From Vicia villosa (lineage: Eukaryota > Streptophyta > Magnoliopsida > Fabales > Fabaceae): 64,000 nt of DNA. Made by a program: the position numbers and the translations under genes. This document shows, in pieces, positions 23,640 to 34,250 of the stretch. Numbering within the stretch: the first letter of the stretch is position 1; every line of letters starts with the position of its first letter. The notes under the pieces were generated by a model. The model ran no database searches, was not told the DNA's origin, and worked only from the letters and a program-made list of their open reading frames with translations. The DNA lies in assembly GCF_029867415.1 (NCBI RefSeq), contig NC_081186.1, positions 29,701,915 to 29,765,914 of the forward strand, in the 5' to 3' direction.

Positions 23640-24029
23640 CTCACCCTTACATGTTGTCATTTTCGGATTGAGGATAGCGACTTTCGACTTGGTGAGGATT
23701 AGCTCATAAGTCAGTGTGTTTAGTATAGCGTCAGGTGTCATGCTCTGATATTGTAACACTGGGGAACACAAGTTTTTGAGTTTATAAGTTATAACTCTAT
23801 TTGTTTTGTTTGAGTTGTTTTGTGGGATATATTATCAAAGATGTTGTGCTTATCCGTATGATTAATTTTCCACCGTGTTAACATGAGATGTTATGAATTA
23901 TGATGAATTTCCCTTAGTGAATGCGTGACAATGACATATGATGTTTTATTTGTTTTTGAATTGTGGCACCCTTGTTTCATGTTTACTCTGAATTATTTAT
24001 TTAATTGCCGCGGGGTTTAGAAGGGTATT
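23640..24029 (+). repeat. Element H 3' LTR, right-hand part
   Basis: This has the layout of a Tekay-type LTR: GTCATGCTCTGATATTGTAA followed by CACTGGGGAACA. The reverse complement of closely similar sequence occurs in element F near 50190-50230. It ends in CGCGGGGTTTAGAAGGGTATT, where element C starts. The last bases of the LTR (GTGTTACA) reappear at 36242-36249 after C. The left part of the LTR is missing at the junction with element A. Confidence 0.75.
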
Positions 24030-24228
24030 TGATAACGCGAAAATGTATCACATATTTGGCTTGATTTACAAAGGCTATGTCTCTATTTTATTTCAATTAA
24101 GTTACTTTTTATTCGTATTATGTCGGTATTTTCTATGTTTTCAACTTTTTATTATTTACAAGGCATGATGAAGAAAGTCGCAAAAATGGAGAAGAATCGA
24201 GCTTAAAATCACAAAAAAGGAAGAAATG

Positions 24229-24230
<2 letters not shown>

Positions 24231-24279
<49 letters not shown>
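24231..24279. repeat. (TA)n microsatellite in C 5' LTR
   Basis: Perfect AT dinucleotide run of about 49 bp, longer in the other LTR (34514-34587). Short IYIYIY-type frames over it are artefacts. Confidence 0.98.
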
Positions 24280-24281
<2 letters not shown>

Positions 24282-24490
24282 TAATGTGACGTTTGTCACA
24301 TTTTTGTGTGACGGTTGTCACCCAACAAGTGTGTCGGTCGGCACTAGCAAAAACAAAGTGACCCACGTTATATGATGTCTTGCCAAACGGCAGCCATGTC
24401 TCCATGGAGGGAGACGCCCGTCCCAGCAAAGTGGGCAAGCACACAACCTCTCAATACGTCCGTCTCCAGGGCCTAAAATGGAGAAGCCCA

Positions 24491-24549
24491 CGTCTCACAT
24501 TCTGAGACGCCCGTTTCTCACCTTTTTCTCCACTTGAGACGCACGTCTC
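24491..24549. promoter_or_regulatory. GAGACG inverted repeats upstream of the C LTR TATA box
   Basis: CGTCTC-N7-GAGACG at 24491-24509 and GAGACGCACGTCTC at 24536-24549, with further GAGACGCCCGTC copies upstream near 24411. Both inverted repeats are kept in the 3' LTR (34801-34819 and 34846-34859). Their place in U3, 110-170 bp before the TATA box, suggests protein-binding sites; this is inference. Confidence 0.6.
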
Positions 24550-24659
24550 AATGACTTCCTCAATTCTCCTATTTTCATGTCACGCTATAAGTCAAAGTGG
24601 GCTACATTTCGGGAAGGTTAAGGCCACGATTCAATGAAATGGAAGTTAGGAGGAAGCAC

Positions 24660-24667
24660 TATATAAA
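24660..24667 (+). promoter_or_regulatory. TATA box of C 5' LTR
   Basis: TATATAAA in a conserved context (GGAAGCACTATATAAAGAAC), repeated in the 3' LTR at 34970-34977. Likely RNA polymerase II core promoter of the element. Confidence 0.75.
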
Positions 24668-25937
24668 GAACCGGATATTCACGTAAAAGGGGTTGGACCA
24701 TCCTTTGTCCCAACCATAGTCTTTCTTTTGTATTATTTTCTCATTCCAGCATTTTAATTCCAACACTTATTTTCTATTTTCTTTCATCTTTTCTCACAAC
24801 AATTTCTAAACCGCAAATTATTTTGAACCTTTAACTGGTCCAAACTTACGTTTGATCATAGTATTTTAATCCCTCGTTTTTAATATTTGATCGAAGAATT
24901 CTAAGAACAGATCCAACCGGCTTGTGGTGGAATGTTCTCTATTCAAGATTCAAGAATTAATTCAAGTTATTCTTTCAGGTTTTTATTTTTGATTGTTTAT
25001 TTAATTTATAGTTTTATATTCCTTGCTTATAATTATTGAATATGTCTAAATATATTAATTACGATTATTTATGCATGTTTAATTTAATAAGTATATCTGA
25101 CTAATTTAATCAGATGTCGATATGTAAAGTAATCTAACCGAAGGGATCCGAAATAAGTTGGCCTAAATATGTTTTATTAAAAATCACCTGTTTCTGGTTT
25201 TTGTGTCTAATCGTATTTACAAAAGTTATAAAATCAATAGAGCGAGAGTTTGAAATTTTAGAACTGATTAAGGTTAAATCAACAGAGCGAGAGTTTGAGA
25301 TCCTAAACTAGATAGTAGACACAAGACATTAGTTTTAAGGACAGCGAGAGCGTATTAAAACTAATTAGATATTATTTATTTTCAAAAAGTGCTTTTAAAC
25401 TCAACACGGGACAGGGAGAGCGTATGTTAGGGAATATTAGCATAATCTGAGTCAACAGAGCGAGAGTTTGAGACAAGGCTTTTTAATTAAATAATATCTG
25501 CATGAAAAAGGAATTTTATTAATTATGATGTTTTCAAAAAGCGTTTCTAAATCTGGTGGGATGGCGAGAGCGTACATAATGAGTTAGGATCGTAGTCTGA
25601 ATCAATAGGGCGAGAGTTTGAGAGGAGTACTTTTAAATGACATAATTAGTAAAGATTTTTGATTTAATAAGAATCTGGCCAATGAAACTTCGGATTACCT
25701 GAGTTAGACGAATTACGTACCGATATCCGCGCATTAATATTTTTATCTAGATTTAGGATTTTAGTTTCCCCTTATAAAAAATTCAAATATCATTAGCCTT
25801 AGCTTTACATAGTAACTTTAGATAACGGTAGATCGAATTAGAGTCCCTATGGATTCAATATCTTTTAAAACTACACGACACGACTATGCACTTGCAGTCT
25901 TCCGACTAATAGACACATAAAGTCGCGATCAAGTTTT

Positions 25938-25955
25938 TGACGCCGTTGCCGGGGA
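25938..25955 (+). other. Primer binding site of element C (tRNA-Asp, one mismatch)
   Basis: TGACGCCGTTGCCGGGGA begins 6 bases after the LTR end and matches the complement of the tRNA-Asp 3' end except at the third base (A for G). Confidence 0.88.
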
Positions 25956-26022
25956 CTATTTAGGTCGATATCGTAACTCACTTTTACACCGTAGAGACTA
26001 AGGCACTTTTTCATTAATCACA

Positions 26023-27212
26023 ATGTATCACCGAAACTTTTTCTACAACCCCTGCTCCCAGTATTTCGAGGAATCACCCGAATCCTATAAATCCGACCTC
26101 GAAATACTACTGTAGAATTTTAATGCATCGCTACCAAATTCTCACCCAAACTCCCTCTCCAACTACCAATCCCAACATTTTGAGGAGTCGCAAGAATCTT
26201 ATAATTCCAACCAAACTTACCCTCAACAGAATTTCCTCTACGATCACCACAACCAATATTTTGAGGAGTCACCAAAATCCCATAAATCCGACCTCAAAAT
26301 GATAATGGAAAATTTTAATGAAACATATATGATGACAAGGCACTTTGTGGAAACACAAAATGCTACGCTAACCTACTTTGAAGAACCACAGGAATCCCAT
26401 AATTTCAACTTCGAAGCATCAATGGAGGATTCCGGCGAGGCGCTAACTCACTCTAGGTTAGAATCTATGATGAAACACCTTGTAGAGACACAAACTGTCC
26501 AAAATGAAGAGTTCAGGAAACAAAGTATCCATTTTAATGAAACCCTTAGGCAGATGACTATTATGGTCGAGTCACTAGTAACTCACAACATGGCTTTGGA
26601 GACTTAAATCTCCTTGCTTGAACAAAAACCTTTAGGACCCTTCCTTGAGGAGCATATGGATACAGCCAATAGTGAAAAAAAAATGAAATTCCAAAGGTGA
26701 TTGATAATGAGACTGAGGAGAGTGATAATGTAGTTGAGGAGAGTTCTTGTGAGAAAAGAGTGGAGATCGAGAAAAATCCACCAACACCATCTGAAAGGGC
26801 GATTGTCGAAGAGGTAGAGCATGAAGCACCAATTGTTTTTCCTCCTCCCTATATCCCACCCATTCCTTCCCCGCAAAGTTTTTTGGAAGCTAATGTAGAC
26901 TCCCGATCCAAAATGTACGTGGAGATATTGGAAAATATCGACACCAATGCACGCTTGTTTGAAGTACCCCATAAAAGGAGAAAGTTAAAGGGCCACGAAA
27001 CTAGGGATATCATTTATGTTAAGAGGGTAAGGTTAACCTTTGAGGTGGCGGATGAAATCACTAAGTCCAAATTTGAAAAGCTGATACTTAGGATAGATCC
27101 AGAACCACCACCACAAGTTCAAAAGAATGAACCACCCCACATAAGAAAAAAAAAAGGTGAGGGATATGTGAGATGGCTTGATAAGTGGCCAAGGAAAATG
27201 ACGATTACTTAA
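26023..27212 (+). pseudogene. Element C internal coding region, unrecognised, with FEES repeats
   Basis: From the ATG at 26023 a single frame runs to 26607 with a TAG at 26113-26115. It ends with a TAA, and after a run of nine A near 26675 the coding shifts frame and continues to 27212. The N-terminal part repeats a motif four times: QYFEESPES, QHFEESQES, QYFEESPKS, TYFEEPQES. The middle is helical and charged, with two related HFVETQN/HLVETQT blocks. The C-terminal part is acidic, then proline-rich (FPPPYIPPIPSP), then basic (PHKRRKLKGHE, which resembles a nuclear localisation signal), ending VRWLDKWPRK. I recognise no gag, zinc knuckle or enzyme domain. It sits where gag would be, so a structural or packaging protein of a non-autonomous family is possible but unproven. 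Confidence 0.6.
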
Positions 27213-27929
27213 AGTTCAACCAGGCAGTCATCCTCTTTTTTTTGTTATATTTTTTCTTTTGTCGAGGATTCGTAGTGACCTCTTTTTTGACTTTGTTTTT
27301 CCTAACTTTTGTCTGAACTGTTTATTTTGCGATTACAATCAGCGGGATGTTTCAATTTTTGATAAGTCTCCTTCATAGGTTTTGACTTAACAATTTTTTC
27401 TTTTTGATAGTTGTTGACTGCTTGACTTGGTGGTTACAAGAATCCATCACTATTTGTGTAAACGACCAACTGACATAATTGAGTTAACTGAGTAACTACC
27501 CTGCCCCGGGTTATAATCAAGGTTTCAATTTGCACGTGAAAGAAAACTTCTACTCCTTAGGCTCAAAGGGAATGTCTAGGAATTAACATCCTTATATCTC
27601 CACTGTTTAGGAATTGAAATAATGCCTGTACATCGTCAGCATAGTCTGTTCAAAAGCATACTATATGAGGTTGCGGTATTATTTTCGTCATCCTCCCTCA
27701 AAAGGCTTACAACTTGGCAGAAGTTGAACATCACACAACATAAATAAAGTAAAGACACAATTTAAAATGAGTGATAGCGAAATAATTTATTCAAGACAAA
27801 CATATGCAATGCACTAATGATGATTATTAAAACAGATAATGTCTATCATAAGTCAAATGTTTAAACAAACAGAAAAGAAATTGCAAATGAAAGTAGGGCT
27901 AATGAACCAATAGTCCATCCTTCTAGACA
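27213..27929. other. Non-coding stretch across the junction of C and the Ogre fragment
   Basis: T-rich sequence without a convincing frame on either strand. The switch from + strand element C to - strand Ogre lies somewhere here; I place it near 27700 only because - strand Ogre gag is clear from 27930. No target-site duplication could be identified. Confidence 0.5.
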
Positions 27930-28739
27930 TTAATCAGTCTTGTCATGATTAGGTGTGGGAGTAGTGATCACCATAGCAGTCTTAGGAGGGTTGAACTCAA
28001 TTTCACCAGCATCAATCATGTCTTGGATCTTGTTCCTCAGCGTCCATCAACTATTTGTATCGTGACCAGGGCTATCGGAGTGGTATGCACATCTCGCACT
28101 GGGATTATAGCTGCGAGCAGAAGTACTAGGATTCTTAGGAGGATCCTTTAAAGTAATCAACTCAGACTCCAGCAAGTATTGTAATGCCTGAGCCAATGAC
28201 ATTAATCTGGGTGAGTTGACGCTTAGGTGCATATGGCTTGCGTCGTTGTTGTGGAACTTCCCAGCAGATAGGTTGCGTTCATTACGTGTTTTCTGGTTGT
28301 ACATAGCATCAGCCATATGAGGCTTCTCAGGTGAGTTGAAATCGATGATCTTGTCGTCAATTAAATCTTGAATCATATGCTTCAATGGTCCACAATCCTC
28401 GGTATCATGACCCACACTGTTCGAATAATAAGAACATCTTGCATGATACTTGTATCTAGAAGTAGGATTGGTATGAAATGAATATGGAGAAAACAGGGTT
28501 ATCAAGTTCTGATTGAGCAATTGTTGCAGAACTTGAGACAACGGCATGTGCAATGGAGTAAATGAGCGCTTAGGTTTGGATTTCCGATTACCTTGCCCAC
28601 CTTGCTGCCTATGTTGATCCTTCTCCTTCTTGATCAGATGTGCCTTCAGTTCTTCTTGCCCCTTGGCCAAGTTAAGGATCATCTCTTGGAACTGGTTGTT
28701 CTAGGCTTGAAGATTTCTGACAGATTGCTCGAGATTCAT
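27930..28739 (-). pseudogene. Ogre/Tat gag fragment with tandem Cys-His motifs
   Basis: The frame starts at an ATG at 28739 (MNLEQSVRNLQA), meets a TAG after about 12 codons, continues through MILNLAKGQEELKAH and a lysine-rich linker, and has a TGA at 28047-28049 before ending at 27930. Two copies of a Tat-type cysteine-histidine module are visible: CSYYSNSVGHDTEDC...LKHMIQDLIDDKI, and CAYHSDSPGHDT...NKIQDMIDAGEIEF. The first has Tyr in place of the usual His. The two frame-internal stops make it a pseudogene. Upstream on the - strand lie the leader and PBS, as expected for Ogre gag. Confidence 0.83.
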
Positions 28740-29883
28740 GATGCTGAAATAAACAGTGAGGAGGTGCGAAACCTGTGGTAAGAAACCTGCTATGCGATGT
28801 TATGAATGCAAATGAAATGTTTTCAAGGATCTTGAGAGAATTTAGTTTGCGATATTATAAAATATAGTTGTAGCATCCTTGTCTGAAGAACTTTTGTTTT
28901 GGATGTCCTTCTTAGGTGAATCAAGCTCACCATATCCAGTGGGTCATCGTCTCTGATTCGGGATACCTCTGAATTTGAAGGTACGTGGCTAGAGGAAAAT
29001 AAATCCTCTTGCCCCTTGATAGGTATTGAGTCTCTGAATTGGAAGGAAAATGGCCAGAGGAAAGTAAATCCTCTTGCCCCTTGATGTGGATTAAGTCCTT
29101 GATAATGGCACCTGCAATTGTGCGCCCTAAATTCCTAAGATCCTTGAAAGGGTTAGTTAACATGATGTGTTATGATGTCATAATGTTATGCGAATGCAGT
29201 GCATCAGGCAAAGCGTAAGATAGTAATGACAAACAAGTCCAACAACAAAACCTGCAAGGAAATCAAAGGGTTAGCAGCACACACAAGCAAGTCATACAAG
29301 TGTCCTTAGATTTAGAGGCTTGCTTGAAGTTCGTAGGTAAGTACCCTCCCCACTGAAGTTTAGTTGGTTCAACCTGTCCTAGATAAAGATCGGGTTCTAT
29401 GGAGCTCATATCATTGAGCTTTCTGAAATGCACTATTTTAGTTCGGCAATCGAATCATCGACCAAAAATGTCCTGAAAGTTCAGTCCATATGAGTGTAGC
29501 TTCGAGTATCAACCAACTTTGCTCGAAACCAAAGCCAGCCATCTCGTTACTTTCTAAAAGGACAAAGTCAAGTTAAACTAGGGTTCTAGGGGCAAATTAG
29601 TGCTTAAGGACACTACGCATCAGCCAAATGTTTCCTCAAGTAGGATCCCAAGGAACATCAGCACAAACCAAAGTGTCACACTAACGATGGCTACCATATC
29701 AACTGTAGCAGTATACGCCGTACAGTCTCTTTGGTCTCATGCCATATACCTAAGGTACACTAGATCCGGGTGTAGGATCTTTCACACAAGCAAATACCCA
29801 AACAACCCTTGGAATGTAAAGCAAGCAAATCAAACAATTTAAAGTGATCCTAGCTCTAAGGTAACCCCTCTTTTATAGGTATA
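28740..29883 (-). other. Ogre leader between PBS and gag
   Basis: No supported frame. A local duplication of about 70 bp is present around 28965-29095 (two copies ending AAATCCTCTTGCCCCTTGAT). Ogre elements usually have an extra ORF upstream of gag; none is intact here. Confidence 0.6.
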
Positions 29884-29901
29884 TCCCCAACAGAGTCGCC
29901 A
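29884..29901 (-). other. Primer binding site of element G (tRNA-Arg type)
   Basis: On the - strand TGGCGACTCTGTTGGGGA lies 4 bases after the LTR end. The first nine bases, TGGCGACTC, match the complement of a plant tRNA-Arg 3' end with CCA, the primer reported for Ogre elements. Confidence 0.8.
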
Positions 29902-31388
29902 GTTCTGTAATACGGTGGGAGAACTGACTTTTTTTAAATGTTGTGGATAGCAAGAGTCGCCACCGACTTTTATTTTATCCAATTAGGAAAGGCAAAAAGA
30001 ACAGGAAAGACCTTTGAAAGATTTTGAGTTCGGGGGGTAGGTTAAACAAAGGGAAGGTGTAAGCACCCTTTGTATCCATGGTTATCCATGTGCTCTTAAT
30101 TGCTTAGCTCACTTGTTTGTTTGAATTGTTTGTTTTGTTTGAAGAGTGTCGTGTGTGATTAGAAAAAGATTTGAATAAGGAATTTAGCTTGTAAAATAAG
30201 CGTAGCCTTTTGAAAGTCATTTTGAAAAGGAGGTGTGAAAAGCATTTGAAAGATTGATTTGAATGTGAGCAAGCAATTAAGAACTACCTACCCTAAGTTT
30301 GTCTTTCTTGTTCTTTAAGACTTTTGTTTAAAAGGGCTATCCATACCATAAAGAGGGCAGGTAGTCCTTTTATTGGATTTGAAAAGGGTCGTCGAGGATT
30401 ATCGTTCGCCATATGACTGTCCCTACCATAAAGAGGGCAGGTAGTCTTTAGGGGAGGATACAATAGTCATTTTAGGCAACCAGTGAGGATACCTTAGCAT
30501 TTGAAAGGGACGATCATCATTTAATCGAGGCAACATCGAGGGACAAGATCATATTTATCGTAGGCAACTCGAAGGGACTTATGATCTTTGATGATGATAA
30601 TGAACTGAGGGCAACATTACTAAGGTATCCTCGTATTCAAGGAACTTGACTATTTTAAATCAAAAGGCAACAGGCAGCATAAGAAGGGTTACCATAAAGG
30701 TGTGTGTGTGTGCCACAATCAAGTGATTTATTTCAGATATTTTTATCTTGTAAAATTAGTGATCTAAATCAATTAACAATCTTATCACTCCCTAGGATTA
30801 CTAACCACGCAATTAAAAATAAAGGCAGAATTAAAAGTTCCTACGCTATTACAAGGCTTCGGGTGGGGGATTACATAGCCAAAAACCCGTGAATGCGGAA
30901 AATAAAAGGCAGAAATTTAAAGGCAGAAAAAAATAAAACCCTAAAATATTACATGGCTTTGGGGCAGATACAAAAAATTAGGCAAACGATAAAAACATAA
31001 TAAAAGGCAAACCCCAAATAGGGGAACAAGTTAACCACAGTTAATAGAATACCGGTTAGGCAAGGCAAAAGGTAAATGAATATTAGGCAAAAAATAGAAG
31101 GCAAATAGAACACAAATTAAAATCAAAAAAGGAAAAGGTTTTTGAAAAAGGGGCGAACCCTGATTTTAAATCAAATCTTATTGTAATAATAGATAAAAAG
31201 AGTTAGTAAAAATAATTAAGTTAACGGACGACACCTAACTAAGCCTTCTAGGGTTACCTAGGGTTTTGTTTAAAATCGAGGCTAGGCGATCCTAAAATTA
31301 ATTATTGGTTATGAACCTAATTAATTTTAATTGACTAATCCTGATTAAATTAAAGGTTAACCCTAATTAAACTAATTATTTAACCTAA

Positions 31389-31515
31389 TTAATTATAAAA
31401 TATTAACCTAAATTAATCTAAATTAAAAACTAATTTATCAAATTAATTACCTAATTGATTACTAAATTATTAAACTAAATAATTAATTAAATGAAATTGT
31501 TAAATCAAAAACCTA
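31389..31515 (+). repeat. 127-bp direct repeat, left copy
   Basis: Appears identical base for base to 33441-33567, on the other side of the Helitron-like insert. It starts TTAATTATAAAATATT and ends AAAAACCTA. Confidence 0.92.
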
Positions 31516-32492
31516 GATTATTGTGAAGTAAATGGTGTTTGAAAGCTATGGATTGGACAATACAAAAAAGTGAGAATTTAATTGAATCAAGTAACAGAAT
31601 TTCAAAAAATTTATTATTGTGTTATATTCATTCTTATTTTTTTGGCCTCTTTCATTGCACATCTTGTGGGGTCTCTGTTTGATCGTAAGCATCATTTTCC
31701 GATTGGAATTTATAGTTGGCTTCTGTAGAAATTAATCATTTGTTTGTTGTTATGTGTTGGTTGGTTCTCTTCGGTTCAGTGATGCGATGAAACTTAGTTC
31801 CGTCGTGGCTGCTTCATACTCAAAGAATTCAAGATAAAGAAGTGAACCAAGAATGCTTCCAAGAAACCGCCAAAGAAGTTAAGTTTCAGGTTTGTGTGTT
31901 TTGCCTGTTGAAGTATTGAATCTGCATGCATGTGTGTTGAAGTTCCATCAATTTGAACATAGTATAAGCTGAAATGTTGCCATTTGTCATTTTACATATT
32001 TTACTGTGATGCATAATTCAACAATGCAACTTTATTATGTGAAGCTCTTTTTCCGGTCTTCTGTAGAACTCATCACATTTTGGTGCATTCTATCACTTTC
32101 TTGCTTGTGTAAATATTTTATTTTATTTTTTGCTTTTGGAACTTGTACCATTAATGAATGCATTTGACAGGGCAATGAACTTGCTTGATGATCAATTCTC
32201 AATCCTTACATCAACAAAACACATTGTGAGCAGCACAATGAAGACAATGTAGATATGCCCCCAATTAACTTAACTGTCCTGATTCACAATGTAATGTTTT
32301 TCACTACTGCTAGACAATTCAAAATTTATTATACTAAGAGATTAAAAAACACTACATCCTTATGTATGAAGAAGGTTCTTCTTAAAAATGAATGAACAAA
32401 CCATTAGTGTAACTCTGCTATAACTAAATTAACTAAATACTTAATGCTCTTTCTTTTACAGGTGAAAAGAATATTAATAATGAGTGAATTAA

Positions 32493-32494
<2 letters not shown>

Positions 32495-32580
<86 letters not shown>
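32495..32580. repeat. (TA)n microsatellite in the Helitron-like insert
   Basis: Perfect AT dinucleotide run of about 86 bp; any open frame across it is an artefact. Confidence 0.98.
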
Positions 32581-32583
<3 letters not shown>

Positions 32584-33409
32584 TGATTATTCAATATATT
32601 TATTATATGGATTTTTTTTATTATAATAAAGTTTGAAGAGATTAATTTTTTCTATAATAAAAAGGTAACAAATGAGTTACTTATATAAATTAGCAGAATT
32701 CATTTATTATATTAATATAACTTATTTAGCACTCATGTCGTGAATATTTTTTAGTCATAAATAAATATTAAATAGAGATGATTAAATAGAACAAAACTAA
32801 ATTTGTTATAAGGCCATAGAAGGAAGCAAATTCAAATTTATAATGATGAAAAGTAAACCACAATCATATCATAGTGTTAATAAGTGTATATAGGTTTTTT
32901 CAGGGTTAATTCTCAAAGCACAAGAAAGTATATAATGTTTGTTTGACTGCTATAACTCTTGAGACAATCTACTTATTACTATTTTACGATGATGATGATA
33001 TTTTGTTTTTTAAATCATATTTTAAAGAACTAAGAGAATGTACCATATATTAGACATTTATTAAGTGAAATCACGTCAATTTATTAATCAGGATATATAA
33101 AGTCTAAAATAACTTTCATCATAAGTCTAAAATAACTTTCATCATCATCCAAGGAGTAGAAGATTAAGATGTGAGAGAGTTCTCACGTATATAATTGTCT
33201 AAAGATGAAAATTGTGACTAAAATTAATAATTTGAAGCAATATTGAAACCAATTTATTATCTCTATTTATGGGACATGAAATTATTGTTCAAAATATTTT
33301 TTTTATTAATTATATATTTAATTATTATTTTTTTACGGACAATCAGACATCTTTTTGTTAAAAAATATATATTTAATGAGACATGAAATAAATGCGCGTC
33401 CCATACCAG

Positions 33410-33440
33410 AACCCGTGCGAATGCACGGGTTTGTTACTAG
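33410..33440 (+). other. Helitron 3' terminal hairpin and CTAG end
   Basis: Nine-base stem AACCCGTGC / GCACGGGTT with a GAAT loop, then TGTTA and CTAG. This is the standard Helitron 3' arrangement. Confidence 0.8.
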
Positions 33441-33567
33441 TTAATTATAAAATATTAACCTAAATTAATCTAAATTAAAAACTAATTTATCAAATTAATT
33501 ACCTAATTGATTACTAAATTATTAAACTAAATAATTAATTAAATGAAATTGTTAAATCAAAAACCTA
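33441..33567 (+). repeat. 127-bp direct repeat, right copy
   Basis: Second copy of 31389-31515, starting immediately after the CTAG end of the Helitron-like insert. Confidence 0.92.
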
Positions 33568-33694
33568 AAAAACAAATTTTTTTTATATAAAACTAAATAG
33601 AAAAATTTAAAAGAAGAAAAAAAAAGAAAAGAAAACAAAAGGTTTATATAAATAAAAATAAAAAAATTTGGAAAACCTGGCGCCGGATCCTGTG

Positions 33695-34235
33695 TGGCGA
33701 GACTTTGATGACCCTCACCCGGTCATTTAGCCCAACGATTGTTAAGCCAATAAGTATTTAATAATAAGCACCAAATATTGGTTGGCCCAGAGGTCACTGG
33801 TACTGGACTTGGTAGGGCAGGCTACGGTCCGATCCCCCGCAATCGCAGTTAGGAAAAATGGGGCTGCACCACTTAAAAACCAGAACCCCGTGCTAAAGAA
33901 AAAGGATCATAGTCGCTAACTGATTTCCTCTACTATGTGAGTGTACGGATAACGGGCTTAATGTGATTGCACTTAAATGAAAAAGAGCGAAAGAATAAAA
34001 CGAGAGATATATGTTGAGTTATAATGGCATGATTCGAATTTATTTGTATAAGGAGGGAGTCTTTGAACATTGTGTCTTTACGGTATCCTTGGTGTTGACA
34101 CCCAGGACCTATTAATCTAACATTAGCATAGCAGCCGCGTATGATTAGGAGTCGTGTCGTGCCTTTGTTTAAAAAACCATGCTTAATCATCTCTTCTACC
34201 GTGTTGGTTGATTTCTTGAGGACAAGCAATGGTTT
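33695..34235 (+). other. Element C 3' untranslated region
   Basis: Shares several blocks with element A's 3' region in reverse complement (GACCCTCACCCGGTCA, GGTCCGATCCCCCGCAA, ACGGGCTTAATGTGATTGCA). No coding frame. This is the best evidence that C belongs to the Athila group. Confidence 0.8.
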
Positions 34236-34250
34236 AAGTGTGGGGGTATT
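34236..34250 (+). other. Polypurine tract of element C
   Basis: AAGTGTGGGGGTATT directly before the LTR start TGATAACG. Confidence 0.88.

Larger units (their letters stand above)
24030..25931 (+). repeat. Element C 5' LTR (1,902 bp)
   Basis: Starts TGATAACGCGAAAATG and ends AAAGTCGCGATCA. Contains a (TA)n run, a cluster of GAGACG/CGTCTC inverted repeats, a TATA box, and a downstream series of GCGAGAG motifs. It matches 34251-36241 closely, with scattered substitutions and small indels. Confidence 0.95.
31516..33440 (+). mobile_element. Helitron-like insert
   Basis: The right end has the hallmarks of a Helitron 3' terminus: a hairpin AACCCGTGC-GAAT-GCACGGGTT (33410-33431), a short spacer, then CTAG at 33437-33440, followed by T as expected for insertion between A and T. 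No RepHel helicase is encoded, so it would be non-autonomous. The left end is unclear: there is no TC start at the repeat border. The base before the left 127-bp copy is A (31388), so the element may instead start at 31389 with a copy of its own right flank. The contents include sequence with exon/intron-like borders around 31800-32250 (possible captured gene fragment, product unknown) and a (TA)n run. Confidence 0.68.
27700..33690 (-). mobile_element. Element G: truncated Ogre/Tat retrotransposon (gag, leader, PBS, most of an LTR)
   Basis: On the - strand it carries an Ogre-type LTR (to 29906), a tRNA-Arg-type PBS, a leader and a gag. It lacks pol at one end and the TGTCATACC start of the LTR at the other, so both ends are cut. 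The LTR shares a block with the solo LTR of this window (compare 29940-30090 with 6160-6290). The LTR is itself interrupted by the Helitron-like insert. The outer limits are approximate. Confidence 0.75.
29906..33690 (-). repeat. Ogre LTR of element G, incomplete and interrupted
   Basis: In + orientation it starts TGTAATACGG next to the PBS. It has the Ogre-type block GAGTCGCCACCGAC...GAAGGTGTAAGCACCC, and two copies of TACCATAAAGAGGGCAGGTA near 30350 and 30430. It loses similarity near 33690, before any TGTCATACC end. The insert at 31516-33440 with its flanking repeats must be subtracted. There is no coding frame. Confidence 0.78.

Noticed and set aside
23724..23750. GCTCTGATA followed by TGTAACAC read as an initiator-Met primer site next to an LTR start
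   Set aside because: The same block occurs well inside the F LTR (reverse complement near 50190-50230), so it is internal LTR sequence, and no gag follows.
32444..32626. Open frame rich in Ile-Tyr repeats
   Set aside because: It is a translation of a (TA)n microsatellite; the same artefact occurs in the C LTRs near 24231 and 34514.
33933..34229. 98-residue - strand frame
   Set aside because: Antisense to the conserved Athila-type 3' untranslated region of element C.
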